From Phlegmacium glaucopus (lineage: Eukaryota; Basidiomycota; Agaricomycetes; Agaricales; Cortinariaceae), in NCBI GenBank assembly GCA_015039465.1, contig MU130569.1:51968-115967 (forward strand): 64,000 nt of DNA, read 5' to 3'. Within the stretch, counting starts at the first letter, position 1. The number at the start of each line of letters is the position of its first letter. A program made the position numbers and the translations under genes. The notes beneath the pieces are model-generated. The model worked only from the letters and a program-made list of their open reading frames with translations, searched no databases and was not told where the DNA came from. Of this stretch, positions 1 through 11,253 are shown piece after piece.

Positions 1-350
1 GCGGCAACAACGTTCGAGCCACTCAATAGACTGGTGAATCCCTTTAACAGTCCTACCAGCTGATGTCCTGTCCAACAGCCTCAGTCTATGTCGCCCGGCC
101 CCCAACGTTCAAGTTCATCCATTAAAAATAAGATCAAGGCCCCGCGTCAATGTGTGCTTCAAACTGTATGCTTTAGCCTGCCAGCGGTATTGGTAGCATT
201 CATATAAATGATCCCCGCGGATTGAGGCGTGAACAACCCATCAATGTGCGACTACTAGGACAACTTCCTAAAAATCCCAAATCCAAGAAACAGCAGTAAC
301 AGACTGAGTTGACTGGGCCGTAGTAGTTCAGTGTGTAGTTCCTGAGATAG
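1..350 (-). pseudogene. Degenerate fragment of an unrecognised gene (copy of 7190-7700)
   Basis: Read on the minus strand, the first ~120 bases give a peptide with GIHQ.IEWLERCCR. The same peptide occurs in the longer copy near 7190-7510, so this is one of two related fragments. Frame is lost further along and no start or complete domain is visible. I do not recognise the family. It marks the left edge of the first tandem unit, next to a 7-TM gene. Confidence 0.4.
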
Positions 351-751
351 AGTGACAATCGGCGCACTGGCACCAGTCGCTAGCAGCTGCTTTTCCTCGT
401 GCTCCCTTGTCGTGGGTCCTGGGCTTAGGACTTACAGATATGTGATGTCTGACGAATGCACGTTAACGTTGAGCCACAGTCTTGCGTGTGATATACAATT
501 TTCATGGCAATCAAAATTAAAATCGACCTCCGTAACCTTCGTGTTATATTTCCGACTCACAGGGGTTGTATCCTGGCAGTCCAAGAGTCGTTTTGTGGAA
601 AATACACCCAGCCACAGCCTCAAAATTAAATCTCGCTTTCCATTACTAGTGACTTCCAGGATGAGAAAACACCAAGAAAACACATAACCTCTGCGAGAAG
701 TTCAATTCATCTTCCGCCATGTGTACATTATCTATTAATAGCTTCATCTCT

Positions 752-2028
752 CTACAACAAATCATCACTTCGTCGCAAACCACCATCTCTGCTCTCCTGA
801 CGCACAGAACCTCTCATTTCCGAAATTGAATTCGAATTGTCATCCGACACACGATGAAAACCTCCTGCAACTTCAAGTTCTACCATGGATATCATCGAGC
901 TCTCATCGTAGAAAGACAACCCCATCGCGACCCGCACCTGGATGATAGTAGGCGCTATTCCCTATCCAGATCCCATATCATCATCCATGTTCATCAGTAA
1001 AAACAAAAAGTACCAATTTGACTCGCATTAACCATTTGGTGGGTCCCCATGATCATACCAACAGCTTTAGTAGCAGCCGTCGTCAGCACCAAGGCACACA
1101 CAACCCAAACTATTTGGCAAGCAAATAAGGCCATGCCAGATTCGATGACTATGAATATGATCGACCGAAGTTTACTCCCGCCAGTGGCGCCCAAAGTGTT
1201 CTTGTTCAAGGTGTTCTTGACATTCCAATACACCTTGGCAATCCTGAATGCGATCAAGCCCGTCACGAGAGCATTCACAGTTAAGGACATGAAGAGACTT
1301 GTCAGAGCCACAACTCCCCCCCATTGATTATCAACATCTTGTATTTGTTCTAGTCCCAATGCAACGAAGTACAGCGAACCGGTGGATGATAACCAAATAG
1401 CTAGAGGCAATAAAGTTGAAGTTAGTGAATGAAAAACTAAGTTTGATCTCACGTAAGAATGCGAATGTCAAGATTGAAGGAATGATTACGACATAGATAT
1501 TGCAACTCCATACAATCCAGCAACGGTAGATCTTGCGAAAGATTTGGATGAACAACAAAAAAGAACGATGATAAGGCAAGTGGTTTATGCGTACTAGGAT
1601 AAATTGAGCGATAAAGTCGCAACAACCATACAATATGACCGTAGTCACAAAAATATGGTACAATAGGGCGGTCTGCACGACTGATTAGCGCAAAGAAATT
1701 TTGTTATTGACAGTTACAGACAGAATAATGACTCACTGGGATCATGATAAATGCTATATCACTGGCAAAAGTAGCAACAGACAAGACATATAGAGCACAG
1801 TGACAATAGAAAAGGATGTTGTTCGTCTTGTCGGTGCCTTCTTTCGATGCCTGGTATTGTAAATACATGACAAATATACCAGAATAGATTCCTGGGCCGG
1901 TGTAATATTGGACTGCTTTAGCCGGGGGAAGGAGGCTCTGAAAGGGTGTAGAAGAGATAAATTGGCGTACCACACAAGAAACCTTCGACACATAATCCAA
2001 TTATGTCAACAGAAGTGATAGTAGGCAT
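752..2028 (-). CDS. 7-TM receptor-like membrane protein, tandem copy 1
   Basis: Multi-exon minus-strand gene of the agaricomycete-expanded 7-TM family, usually annotated as hypothetical. The start used is the ATG giving MPTITSVDIIGL. In order, the exons carry QYYTGPGIYSG, CDFIAQFIL joined to YRCWIVWS, ALVTGLIAFRIAKVYWNV, GSKLRSIIFIVIESGMAL, and a last exon with RVAMGLSFYDESSM running to the stop at 752. Hydrophobic segments are spread through all exons, as expected for seven helices. Relative to copy 4 there is a ~15-base insertion plus a frame change after IYLFYT (near 1920-1960). This could be a frameshift or an extra intron. Function is unknown; a sensing role is inference only. Confidence 0.65.
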
Positions 2029-2745
2029 GAGGTCGTATCTGTCGGATGTCCTACGGTGGCCCCTCATCAGTCCTCGCTTATATATGAGTTCTAGCATAGA
2101 TATAACGCCTGAAATAAAACATAAGGGTCCGCGACCGATCTTCAAGAACAAAACTGTCGCTTGTCAAATTTTTTTGGTTCAGATAACAAAAATGGTTCCG
2201 CATACGGAGTGAAAATCGCCGATAACATAGCTGACCATCTGGCATGTGACAAATGGCTCAGGTACGACAATCATACCCGCCACCAAACCTAAAAAAAGGC
2301 CAGCATTAGAAGAGATACTCCGGGGAGTCAGGAACATTTACAAAAGGATATAGGATTTTTTTTTTTTCGTCTTGGTGACTCTGAGGTAGTCTCCCTTATC
2401 AGTGAAAAAAACCATCATTCAGTTATTATTGTAATTAACATTCATGGCAGTACCCATCCATCAATAGTGCGACAGTGACGGCGCCTATCAAAGGTCTTAA
2501 AGTTTCATAATAAGTACCAGGCGAGATGGGGTTTAGCAATGATACAGATCGAGGCTGTCGTCGTTCGATCAGTGTAAGAACCGAGGGATATATGACTATG
2601 GCTTCCACTGAGTTTCTTTGGTTAGGCAAAAAACACTAGTTAGAGAAACGTACTGTGGAAGAACACGCCTATGACTTCTACACGTCATCTTAAATCAGGC
2701 CTACATGCGCAACGCAAAAATGTACTCCAAAAGCAAAAGCAACCA
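2029..2745. other. Intergenic repeat-unit spacer
   Basis: No gene is seen. The stretch carries phrases that recur upstream of the other 7-TM copies, for example the ccatcattcagttatt and gcagtacccatccatcaat blocks, also found near 9540-9600 and, degraded, near 16380 and 20630. It is therefore part of the duplicated unit. Confidence 0.5.
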
Positions 2746-2749
2746 AAGA

Positions 2750-3115
2750 TTATCTTTCAATATCAAAAGTTTTTCGCTCCTCTGCCGTCCACGAAAACAC
2801 CGGGAAAGGATATGCCTCCGTATTAAACACCCATTTATCCAATGTGATCGACTATCATGGAAGAGAAGGTATACATATTGTAATGTTTCAGCTAGGAACC
2901 AACTACGAGAAGAAAAAAAGATAAAGTTAATACAAAGTAATAGGGAAATTAACATGGACATTTACCTTGGCATGTCGTCAAGTTTTAACACCCCCATTAA
3001 CCCTATGAATACTTGCATAGCCATATTGTGTACGTTCGATAGCTTGAAAAATGGCATAACCACGTTCTCTTCATTTAACATCCTCAGTAGTCCAGTAGGT
3101 TGGTGCATCGAACCC
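2750..3115 (-). pseudogene. GH47 alpha-mannosidase 3' fragment 1
   Basis: The minus strand reads the last part of a GH47 class I alpha-mannosidase: a helix around NTCIAIL/FDSLKNGI in opposite-strand view, then FLAETLQYVYLLF, and a terminal [15 protein letters not shown] followed by TAA at 2750-2752. The same order occurs in the complete gene at 26275-28549. Everything upstream of the penultimate exons is missing, so there is no catalytic domain. The 5' side runs directly into a chitin-synthase-like start (3120-3242). Confidence 0.7.
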
Positions 3116-3119
3116 TGTT

Positions 3120-3242
3120 ATAAGGTAGGTTTACACGGAAACGAGCTTCAAGGACGGCGATGGCATCGTCAGAGCCTGAGGAAGGGACGAGGTCGACGAG
3201 GTCGCCAGAATATATGGGCAGAGTATTCTGGTTGGCAGCCAT
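3120..3242 (-). pseudogene. N-terminal scrap of a myosin-motor chitin synthase (copy 1)
   Basis: From an ATG at 3240-3242 the minus strand reads MAANQNTLPIYSGDLVDLV, a serine/glycine stretch, then DDAIAVLEARFRVNL. The DD-AI-VL-ARFR-DLPYT pattern is what I associate with the very start of fungal myosin-motor (class V/VII) chitin synthases. Only about 40 codons are present before similarity switches to the GH47 tail. Three more copies lie at about 6800, 17405 and 22965. Family assignment is by remembered motif. Confidence 0.5.
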
Positions 3243-3800
3243 GACCGTTGAAGAAGTCTGTCGTCGCTGTCGTAAACGACGAGGAGTAAAGAAGCAAGCA
3301 GTGATACCGTTTGTGGCGTGATTATGTAATTAAGTCTAAGCTCAAAGGTCACTATGACTAAGTATTTGTTTCCTATTTTAGTTTTACACGTGACGAAGAC
3401 TGCATCTCTAACGACGGTTCCCTAACAAAACGTGAGTATCTCCATAAGCCCAAATGCCAGGCTTAGGGCTCAAATATATGTGATGTCTGACCAATGCACG
3501 TTACAATTGAGCGCCACAGTTTTACCTGTGATATACAATTTTCATTGAAATCAAAAATTCAAATCGACCTTTGATCGACCTCGATAACCTTCGTGTTACA
3601 TTGCCGACAGAAAAGGGGTTGTGTTGTGGCAGTCCAAGAGTCGTTTTTTGGAAAACACGCCCAGCCACAGCCTCAAAATCAAATATCGGTTTCCAGTGCC
3701 AGCGACATCCAGATTCCAGGGTAATGAGAAAACACATAACCACTGCGAGAAGTTCAGTCTACCTTGCGCGGCTATGGTGTACATTATCGTTCTAATAATA
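3243..3800. other. Intergenic spacer of the tandem unit
   Basis: No gene is seen. It contains the gtgagtatctccataagc block and the atatatgtgatgtctgacca block that recur ahead of copies 3, 4 and 5 of the 7-TM gene, near 7220, 17640 and 23300. The conserved gtgagtatctcc run may be remains of the gene fragment best seen at 7190-7700. Confidence 0.45.
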
Positions 3801-3803
3801 GTT

Positions 3804-5075
3804 TCATCTCTCTACAACATCAATACCATCACTTCGTCGAAAACCACAATCTCTACTCTCCTGACGCACAAAACCTCCCATTTCAGAAATGGAATTCGAA
3901 TTATTATCAGATACACAATGCAAACCTCCTGAAACTTTAAGTTCTACCATGGATATCATAGAGGTAGCATCGTAGAAAGACAACCCCATCGAGACCCGCA
4001 TCTGGATGATAGTAGGCGCTATTCCCTAACAAGATCCAATATCATCATCAGTAAAAACAAAAAGTACGAATGTGACTCACATTAACCATTTCGTGGACCC
4101 CCTCGCTCACGTCCATAGCTTCAATGGCAGCCGTCGTCATCACCAAGGCACTCACAATCCAAGCCATTTGACAGGCTAATAATGCCATGCCAGATTCGAT
4201 GACTATGAATATGATCGACCGAAGCTTGCTCCCACCAGCGGCGCCCAAGGTATTTTTGTTCAAGGTGTTCTTGACATTCCAATATACCTTGGCAATCCTG
4301 AACGCGATCAAGCCCGTCACGAGAACATTCACAATCAAGGACATCAAGAGACTTGTCAGAACCCCAAGTCCGCCCCATTGATTCTCAACATCTTGTATTC
4401 GGTTTTGTACCACTGCAATGAAGTACGGCGAACCGCTAGCCGATAACCAAATGGCTGGAGGCAATAAAAGTTGAAGTCAGTTAGTGAATGAAAGCTAAGT
4501 TGACCTCACTTAAGCTTGCGAAGGTCAAGATTGAAGGAATGATCACGACATAGATATTGCGACTCCATACAATCCAGCAACGGTAGATCTTTTGAAAGAT
4601 TTGGATGAACAACAGAAACGAATGATAAGGCAGAGTGGTTTATGCGTACTAGGATAAACTGAGCGATAAAGCTGCAACAAGCATATAATACAGTGTCTGA
4701 AATCATAAAAAAGGAGTACGATGGGTCGGTCTGCACAACTGATTAGCTCCAAGGGAATTTGTTATTGAAAGTTACTGACGGAATAGTGACTTACTGGGAT
4801 CATGATAGTACCTGCTATATCACTGGCAAAGGTAGCAACAGATAAAACATATAGAGCACAGTGAGAATAGAAAAGGATGTTGTTCGTCTTGTCGGTGCCT
4901 TCCTTCGATGCCTGGTATTGTAAATACATGACAAATATACCTGAATAGATTCCTGGTCCGGTGTAATATTGGACTGCTTTAGCCGGGGGAGGGTATTAAA
5001 GAGATAAACTGGCATACCACACAAGAAACCTTCGACACATAATCCAATCATCTCAGCAGAAGTGAGAGTAGACAT
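3804..5075 (-). CDS. 7-TM receptor-like membrane protein, tandem copy 2
   Basis: Same family and exon order as copy 1. The start MSTLTSAEMIGLCVEGF is at 5075. Exons carry ATFASDIA, FIAQFIL/YRCWIV, VLVTGLIAFRIAKVYWNV, GSKLRSIIFIVIESGMAL and the last exon RVSMGLSFYDATSM to 3804. After VYLFNTLP the frame shifts relative to copy 4, because a short CTCC/AGCC-rich stretch near 4985-5000 differs. The copy may therefore be broken, or use a small intron there. Function unknown. Confidence 0.6.
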
Positions 5076-6418
5076 GAGGTCGTTGTCTACCCTCTATGGC
5101 CCACACATTAGTCCTTACTTATATATGAGTTCTACCATAGTAAGCATAACCCCTGAAATGAACATGAAGGGTTCGCGACCGACCTTCAAGGACAGAACTG
5201 GCGCTTGTCAATTAATTTTCCGTTAGATTAATCATTAAAAAGGGATAGGCTCCGCATATGGAGTGAAAATCGTCGACAACTTGAATACAACTGACACTTC
5301 GTAGCGGGACCCCGGATAATGCCAGCCCTATCTGGACAGGATTTGACGTTTAGGCCAGTCCAATTCGGATAAAAATCAGCCAAAAAGCGGAAAAGGCCAA
5401 AGTCTCAATTTGGCAAATGCCAGATCCGTTATCCGGAATGGAAATTTTGGTGGGAGGCCAGACTGAGGCCAGGTGCCATCCGGACAAAGCAGCCAGAGCG
5501 TGTCCGAACGAAAACCCCATCCTCCGAGCTCGGAATCTTACATTGTCCGGTATTTCCCGGGGTCCTATGGTAGCGTCATGCACCCATGTGACCAATGGCT
5601 CTGGTCCAGGTACGACAATCAGTAAACAGCCACCATCAAATCGAAAAAAAAGACAAGCATTATAAATTATAATATAAGAGAGATTGGGACCGTTTACGAA
5701 AGCATAATATGATCTATTTTGTCTTTGGAATCTGTCATTGAAAAAAAAACCTCATCCAGCTATTGGTATTTGAATTAATATACATAAAAGTGCCATTGCG
5801 ACGGCCTATCAAAGTTCTTCAAGTTCCATGATAAGTATCAGGGGACAGGTTAGCAATCGAGACGTTCCCGTCCTTCGATCGGTACTAATGTAAAACCCAT
5901 CATTTTATGACACTTCATGGGAGTACCCATCAATAGTGTGCCGGCGTCTATCAACAAATTCAGTGATAAGTATCAGGCAAGATTGGATTAGCAAGGGATT
6001 AGCAACGATACAGATCAAGGCGTTGTCGTCGTTCGATCAGTGTAAGAACTGAGGATATTATATATGACTATGACTTGCACTGAATTTCTTTGGTTAGGCG
6101 AAAAAAAAAGCTTAGAGAAATCGTACTGTGAAAGAACATGCCTGTGACTTGAAACTTCTACATGCCAAGATCCAACCGCATATATACTCCCTAAGATGTC
6201 GCACCTGGGTGTGTCAGGTTAACTATGGTACTTAACCATGGTAACGTTCACATCAATAGTTGAAGAGAGAAGTTGTTTACAAGAACTTTCAAGCGTAGTT
6301 CTTTTTGCACTTTATGGTGTTGTTGATTCCAAGTTCCCTTCACGCTTTTCTATAGAGTTCAACATTCATTCAACAGTCAGTCCAAAATGTGCTCGAAAAG
6401 CAAAAGCAAAAGCCACCA
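5076..6418. other. Intergenic spacer with an internal degenerate repeat
   Basis: No supported gene. The 5290-5620 stretch (accccggataatgcc, gacaggatttgacgttta, gtattccccggggtcct-like phrases) recurs at about 19340-20290 and 25110-25490, so it is a shared repeat of the array. The 5640-6130 part repeats the spacer seen upstream of other units. Confidence 0.45.
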
Positions 6419-6422
6419 AATA

Positions 6423-6790
6423 TTATATTTCAATATCAAAATATTTTCGCCCCTCCGCTGTCCACGAAAACGCCGGGAGGGGATGTGCTGCCATATTGAA
6501 CACCCATTCATCCGATACGACCGACTATCATGGAAGAGGAGGTATACATATTGTAATGTTTCAGCTAGGAACCAACTACGAGAAAAGAAAAAGAAAAAGT
6601 TAATACAAAGTAATGGGAAACTAACATGGACATTTACTTTGGCATGTCGTCAAATTTTGAAACACCCATTAACCCCATGAATACTTGCATAGCCATACTG
6701 TAAACGTGTAACTTGTTCGATAGCTTGAAAAATGGCATAACCACGTTCTCTCTATTTAATATCCTCAGTAGTCCAGTAAGTTGGTGCATC
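6423..6790 (-). pseudogene. GH47 alpha-mannosidase 3' fragment 2
   Basis: The minus strand ends in FSWTAEGRKYFDIEI then TAA at 6423-6425, matching the C-terminus of the complete GH47 gene at 26275. Only the last exons are present. The 5' edge is fused to the chitin-synthase-like N-terminus (copy 2). It cannot encode an active enzyme. Confidence 0.7.
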
Positions 6791-6799
6791 GAACACTGG

Positions 6800-6944
6800 T
6801 ATAAGGTAGGTCTGCACGGAAACGAGCTTGAAGGACGGTGAGGATGGCATCGTCAGAGGGGTGAATTGTGACAGAGCCTGAGGAAGAGACGAGGTCGACA
6901 ATATCACCAGAAGATATGGCCAAAGCATTCTGGTTGGCGGCCAT
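6800..6944 (-). pseudogene. N-terminal scrap of a myosin-motor chitin synthase (copy 2, best preserved)
   Basis: The minus strand from the ATG at 6942-6944 reads MAANQNALAISSGDIVDLV, then SSSGSVTIHPSDDAI, then LTVLQARFRADLPYT. This is the clearest of the four copies. After DLPYT the sequence changes to a short linker and then to GH47 codons (MW-TTGDIK region). That makes it a chimera of one gene's start with another gene's end. Confidence 0.55.
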
Positions 6945-7189
6945 GACCGTGAAGAAGTCTGTCGTCGCTGTCGTAGGAGTAAAGAAACAAGTGATGGGTG
7001 ATGATTATGTAATCAAGCCAACAAAGTAAGTAATTAATTAATTCTCAAAGGGTTGACGCGTTGACGCGTTGACGAGTCATTGTGTATGAACTATGACTAT
7101 TTGGACAACGCTTCCTATTTTACACCAAAAAAGAGGCTGAGTATAAAAATACTCGTGGTGAATGCAATTTAACACCCCCCGTCTCTCTC

Positions 7190-7700
7190 ACCTTACCTTC
7201 ATACCCTCCACGACCCGAGGTTCAATCGCTAACAAAATGTGAGTATCTCCATAAGCGCCCAAATTTAACGTCGTGAGCTCACCGTGCTGTTGGTAGTTGC
7301 GGCAACACCGTTCAAGCCACTCAATAAACTGGTGAATTCCCCCAAAAGTCCTGCCTTTCCAACAGCCTCGGTCTACGTGGCTCCCGGACATCATGACTGG
7401 CCCTCAGACCTCGGCGTTCAAGTTCATCGATCCAAAACAAGATCGAGATCCCAGCGTTAATTTGTGCTTCGAACTGTACTCTTGAGCATTTCAGGTGTGG
7501 TGGTAGCATTCAGAGCACTGACCCCCGCGAGTTGGGGCGTGAACAACCCATCGACGTGCCACTATAAGGATAACTTCCAAAATTCCAAATCCAAGAAACA
7601 ACAACAACAGACTGAGTTGACTGGACCGTCCCCGCCTGGGCCATAGTAGTCAGTATGTAGTTCCTGGGATAGGTGAACGCCGCGCACTGGCATCAGTCAC
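7190..7700 (-). pseudogene. Frameshifted fragment of an unrecognised gene
   Basis: Two overlapping minus-strand frames carry DELERRGLRASHDV followed, after a shift, by GIHQFIEWLERCCRNYQQHG and LNLGAYGDTHIL. They look like parts of one protein broken by a frameshift near 7380. A second, worse copy opens the window (1-350). I do not recognise the family. Confidence 0.35.
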
Positions 7701-8190
7701 TGCTTTTCCTCGTGCTCCGTTGTCGTGGGTCCCAGGTTTAGGATTCGCATATATCATATATGTGATGTCTGACCAATGCACGTTAAAGCCAAGCGCCACA
7801 CTTACTACATAGTAGCCTTGCATTGGGATAGACAACCTCTCATGAAATCGACTTCGATAACCTTTGTGTTATGTTTCCAAAATAAAATAGGTTGTGTTCT
7901 GGCAGTCCAAGAGTCGCGTTTGAACAAAACAAAAGAACACCCAGCCCCAGCCTCAATATTAAATCTCGCTTCAAGTTACCAGTGCGGCAGTGCCGGTGAC
8001 ATCCAGCAAAAACATTTCAGCAACATTCCAGTCTACGAGAGAATGCTAAGTTCAAAATCAAAGATCATGGTATGAATCGTTCGTTCTTGACTTTCTAGCT
8101 CCAACTGTCCAAGGCGTGAGACTGGAAAGATATGAAACGAAGAATGGGTGGCACGTTTTGTACATTCTATTAATAGCTATCTCTCTACAA
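7701..8190. other. Intergenic spacer of the tandem unit
   Basis: No gene is seen. It corresponds to 351-750, 3480-3800 and 23340-23630 (shared tgtgatgtctgacca and ttggcagtccaagagtcg phrases). Confidence 0.4.
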
Positions 8191-8192
8191 CA

Positions 8193-9477
8193 TCAAGACT
8201 CAATATCATAACTTCGTCGAAAACCACCATCCCTACCCTCCTGAAGGGCAGAACCTCCCACTTCCGAAATTGAATTCGAATTGTAATCAGACACACCATG
8301 AAAACCTCCTGCAACTTCAAGTTCTACCATGGATATCATAGAGTTCTCATCGTAGAAAGACAACCCCATCGCGACCCGCACCTGGATGATAGTAGGCGCT
8401 ATTCCCTATCCAGATCCAATATCATCATCATGTTTTATCAGTAAAAAAAAGTATTAAATTTGACTCGCATTAACCATTTGGTGGGGCCCCATGATCATGC
8501 CAACAGCTTTAGTGGCAGCTGGCGTCAGCACCAAGGCACACACAACCCAAACTATTTGACAGGCCAATAATGCCATGCCAGATTCGATGATTATGAATAT
8601 GATCGACCGAATTTTGCTCCCGCCAGTGGCGCCCAAAGTATTCTTGTACAAGGTGTTCTTGACGTTCCAATACACCTTGGCAACCCTGAATGCGATCAAG
8701 CCCGTCACGAGAGCATCCATAGTTAAGGACATGAAGAGACTTGTCAGAACCACAACTCCCCCCCATTGATTATTAACATCTTGTATTTGTGCTAGTCCCA
8801 ATGCAAAGAAGTACAGCGAACCGGTTGATGATAACCAAATAGCTAGAGGCAATAAAGTTGAATGACAGTCAGTGAATGAGAAGCCAAGTTTGATCTCACG
8901 TAAGAATGCGAATGTCAAGATTGAAGGAATGATAACGACATAGATATTGCAACTCCATACAATCCAACAACGGCAGATCTTTGTGAAATATTTGGATGAA
9001 CAACAAAAAACGAATGATGATAAAGCAAGTGGTTTATGCGTACTAGGATAAATTGAGCGATAAAATCGCAAAAACCATACAATATAATCGTAGTCACAAA
9101 AACATGGTACAGTATGGTGGCCTGCAGGACTTATTAGCGCCAAGAAAATTTGTTATTGAAAGTTACAGACAGGATAGTGACTTACTGGGAGTATGGTAAA
9201 TGCTATATCACTGGCAAAGGTAGCAATAGACAAAACATACAGAGCACAGTGGCAATAGAAAAGGATGTTGTTCGTCTTGTAGGTGCCTTCTTTCGATGCC
9301 TTGTATTGTAAATACATGACAAATATACCAGAATAGATTCCTGGGCCGGTGTAATATTGGACTGCTTTAGTTGGGGGAGGGAGGCTCTGAAAGGGTGTAG
9401 AAGAGATAAATTGGCATACCACATAAGAAACCTTCGACACATAATCCAATTATGTAGATAGAAGGAATAGTAGGCAT
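8193..9477 (-). CDS. 7-TM receptor-like membrane protein, tandem copy 3
   Basis: Start MPTIPS.YIIGLCVEGF at 9477. Exons then follow as in copy 1, its closest relative in the window by shared indels, including the extra CTTTCAGAGCCTCC run. They carry QYYTGPGIYSG, DFIAQFIL/CRCWIVWS, ALVTGLIAFRVAKVYWNV, GSKIRSIIFIIIESGMAL and RVAMGLSFYDENSM to 8193. It has the same possible frameshift after IYLFYT as copy 1. Role unknown; a membrane location is clear from the hydrophobic segments. Confidence 0.6.
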
Positions 9478-9965
9478 GAGGTCGTATCTGTCGGATGTCC
9501 TATGGTAGCACCTCATCAGTCCTTGCTTATATCTCCCCTTATCAGTAAAAACAAACCATCATTCAGTTATTAACATTCATGGCAGTACCCATCCATCAAT
9601 AGTGCGGCGGTGGCGTCGCCCGCTGGTCAAAGGTCTTGAAGTTTCGTGATAAGTATGATGGGGTTTAGCAATGGTACAGGTCGAGGCATTGTCGTCGTTT
9701 GATCAGTGTAAGAACCGAGGGATATATGACTATGACTTGCACTGAATTTCTTTGGTGAGGCAAAAACCACTAGTCAGAGAATCGTACTGTGCAAGAACAC
9801 GCCTGTGACTTCTACACATCATCCTAAATCAGGCCAATACTCCTATGGGAAAAATCGAGATTGACATGTACACACAGATATGAAGAAGTCAGCGCATATC
9901 AGTCCATCAGCTTTTTTTTGGGGGGGAGTTGACATGTTTCAGTAATCAATTATATTATTGTATGA

Positions 9966-10030
9966 TGAAAATGACCGCCTTGATGAAAAGACCGCCATGA
10001 TGAAAAGACCACCTTGATGAAAAAGACCAC
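9966..10030. repeat. Short minisatellite, ~17-bp unit
   Basis: About four copies of a gaccgccttgatgaaaa-type unit run head to tail, with one or two substitutions each. The flanking 10030-10140 stretch has looser copies of ctgatgggaataatca. Confidence 0.6.
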
Positions 10031-10139
10031 CACTGACGGGAATGATTAACGCTGTCAAGTAAGACAATAGGCCAGCGCTGATGGGAATAATCATTAATCA
10101 TTACTGACAAGATAAATCAATACTGATGGGAATAATCAA

Positions 10140-10820
10140 TAAGTTACAACCACCTAGTCTGCATGTAGTCGCGCCCACCAAACCGTACTAAAACCAAACT
10201 GATCACGTGTTGCTTCCCACGTCCAACGTGTCTTCTAATTAATGCCTCTGTTCTCTTATCGTAGACGCGTTATCCATCGTTATGTGCGGTACATAAGCTG
10301 GCCATAAGCCCAATCCAAGTCATCGTGCAAGAAAACAAAGAAATGGGTTAATTTATGATTTTCGGCATCAGTTAAAGCTACGGAATTGTTGCCTAGAGAT
10401 GTATTTGGGTGATTGGCAGGATTTATATCGAGTTCAGATGCCGTTGTCGTCGATAATAGCCGCGGTGCACTACCAATAGAGGGGCCAGCAATTTTCCAAG
10501 GTCTTTTTAGGGGCTAGAGTATCTGGGTTTTCGTCATTTGGCCGTTTTTTGGTCCGTTTTTCTGGCCGGAGTACGTAATTTCATTTGGAGCTTGCTGGGG
10601 TCGATGAAACAAGTGTGGTGAAGTTGGGCGGGGTGTGAGCAGCTGCTGTGCCATAGTGTTGGTATATATGTTTGTTGCCAGGTAGTAGGGAATGGTGATG
10701 CTGTATCCCGAAGAGAAGTTTCTTAAATGTGTTTTAGATGCATATTGGAATGTTTCGTTGTGCGATAGAGACCAAAACACCATTGAATTCTCAATAATCA
10801 AACGACGCGTCCCTGTTCAA
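10140..10820. other. Spacer left of the KDZ element, no recognised gene
   Basis: An unassigned minus-strand frame (10514-10801) has a proline- and glutamine-rich end but no motif I recognise. Codon use and lack of splice context give no support for a gene. Confidence 0.3.
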
Positions 10821-11253
10821 CTAGGTCACGTGATATTTTAGTACGGCGCGACTAAGACTCCATATGAAGGAGATCGACTCATCATCAACTGATAGTTTAC
10901 GAAGTCTGCCTACAACCACCATCAAATTTTAAAAACAGGTCAGCATCAAGATAGGATAACTATAGCATTTGTTCCACCAATGAAAGTGTGGATGATAGAG
11001 ATTTGAAAGGGAATTATGCTGGAGAGTCAATTGTAATGACAAGATAATCTGATATAGATTTTCTTGTTTTGTGCGGAGGGCTTTCACGGGCGGTGCGATT
11101 TGCGCGAAAATTCCAGTACATTTGGGAATTAGAAAGTGCGGCATGAACTGCGGCGATCATGTGCGGCGGTAATTTCCATGACCGCGATAACGTGACTTCG
11201 TCGCCTACTTTGGATGTCGTCGCGACATATCTATAATATAAGATTATATAACC

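Noticed and set aside
10514..10801. A 95-codon minus frame left of the KDZ element, considered as a third transposon gene.
   Set aside because: It lies outside the subterminal repeats, has no motif and no splice evidence.
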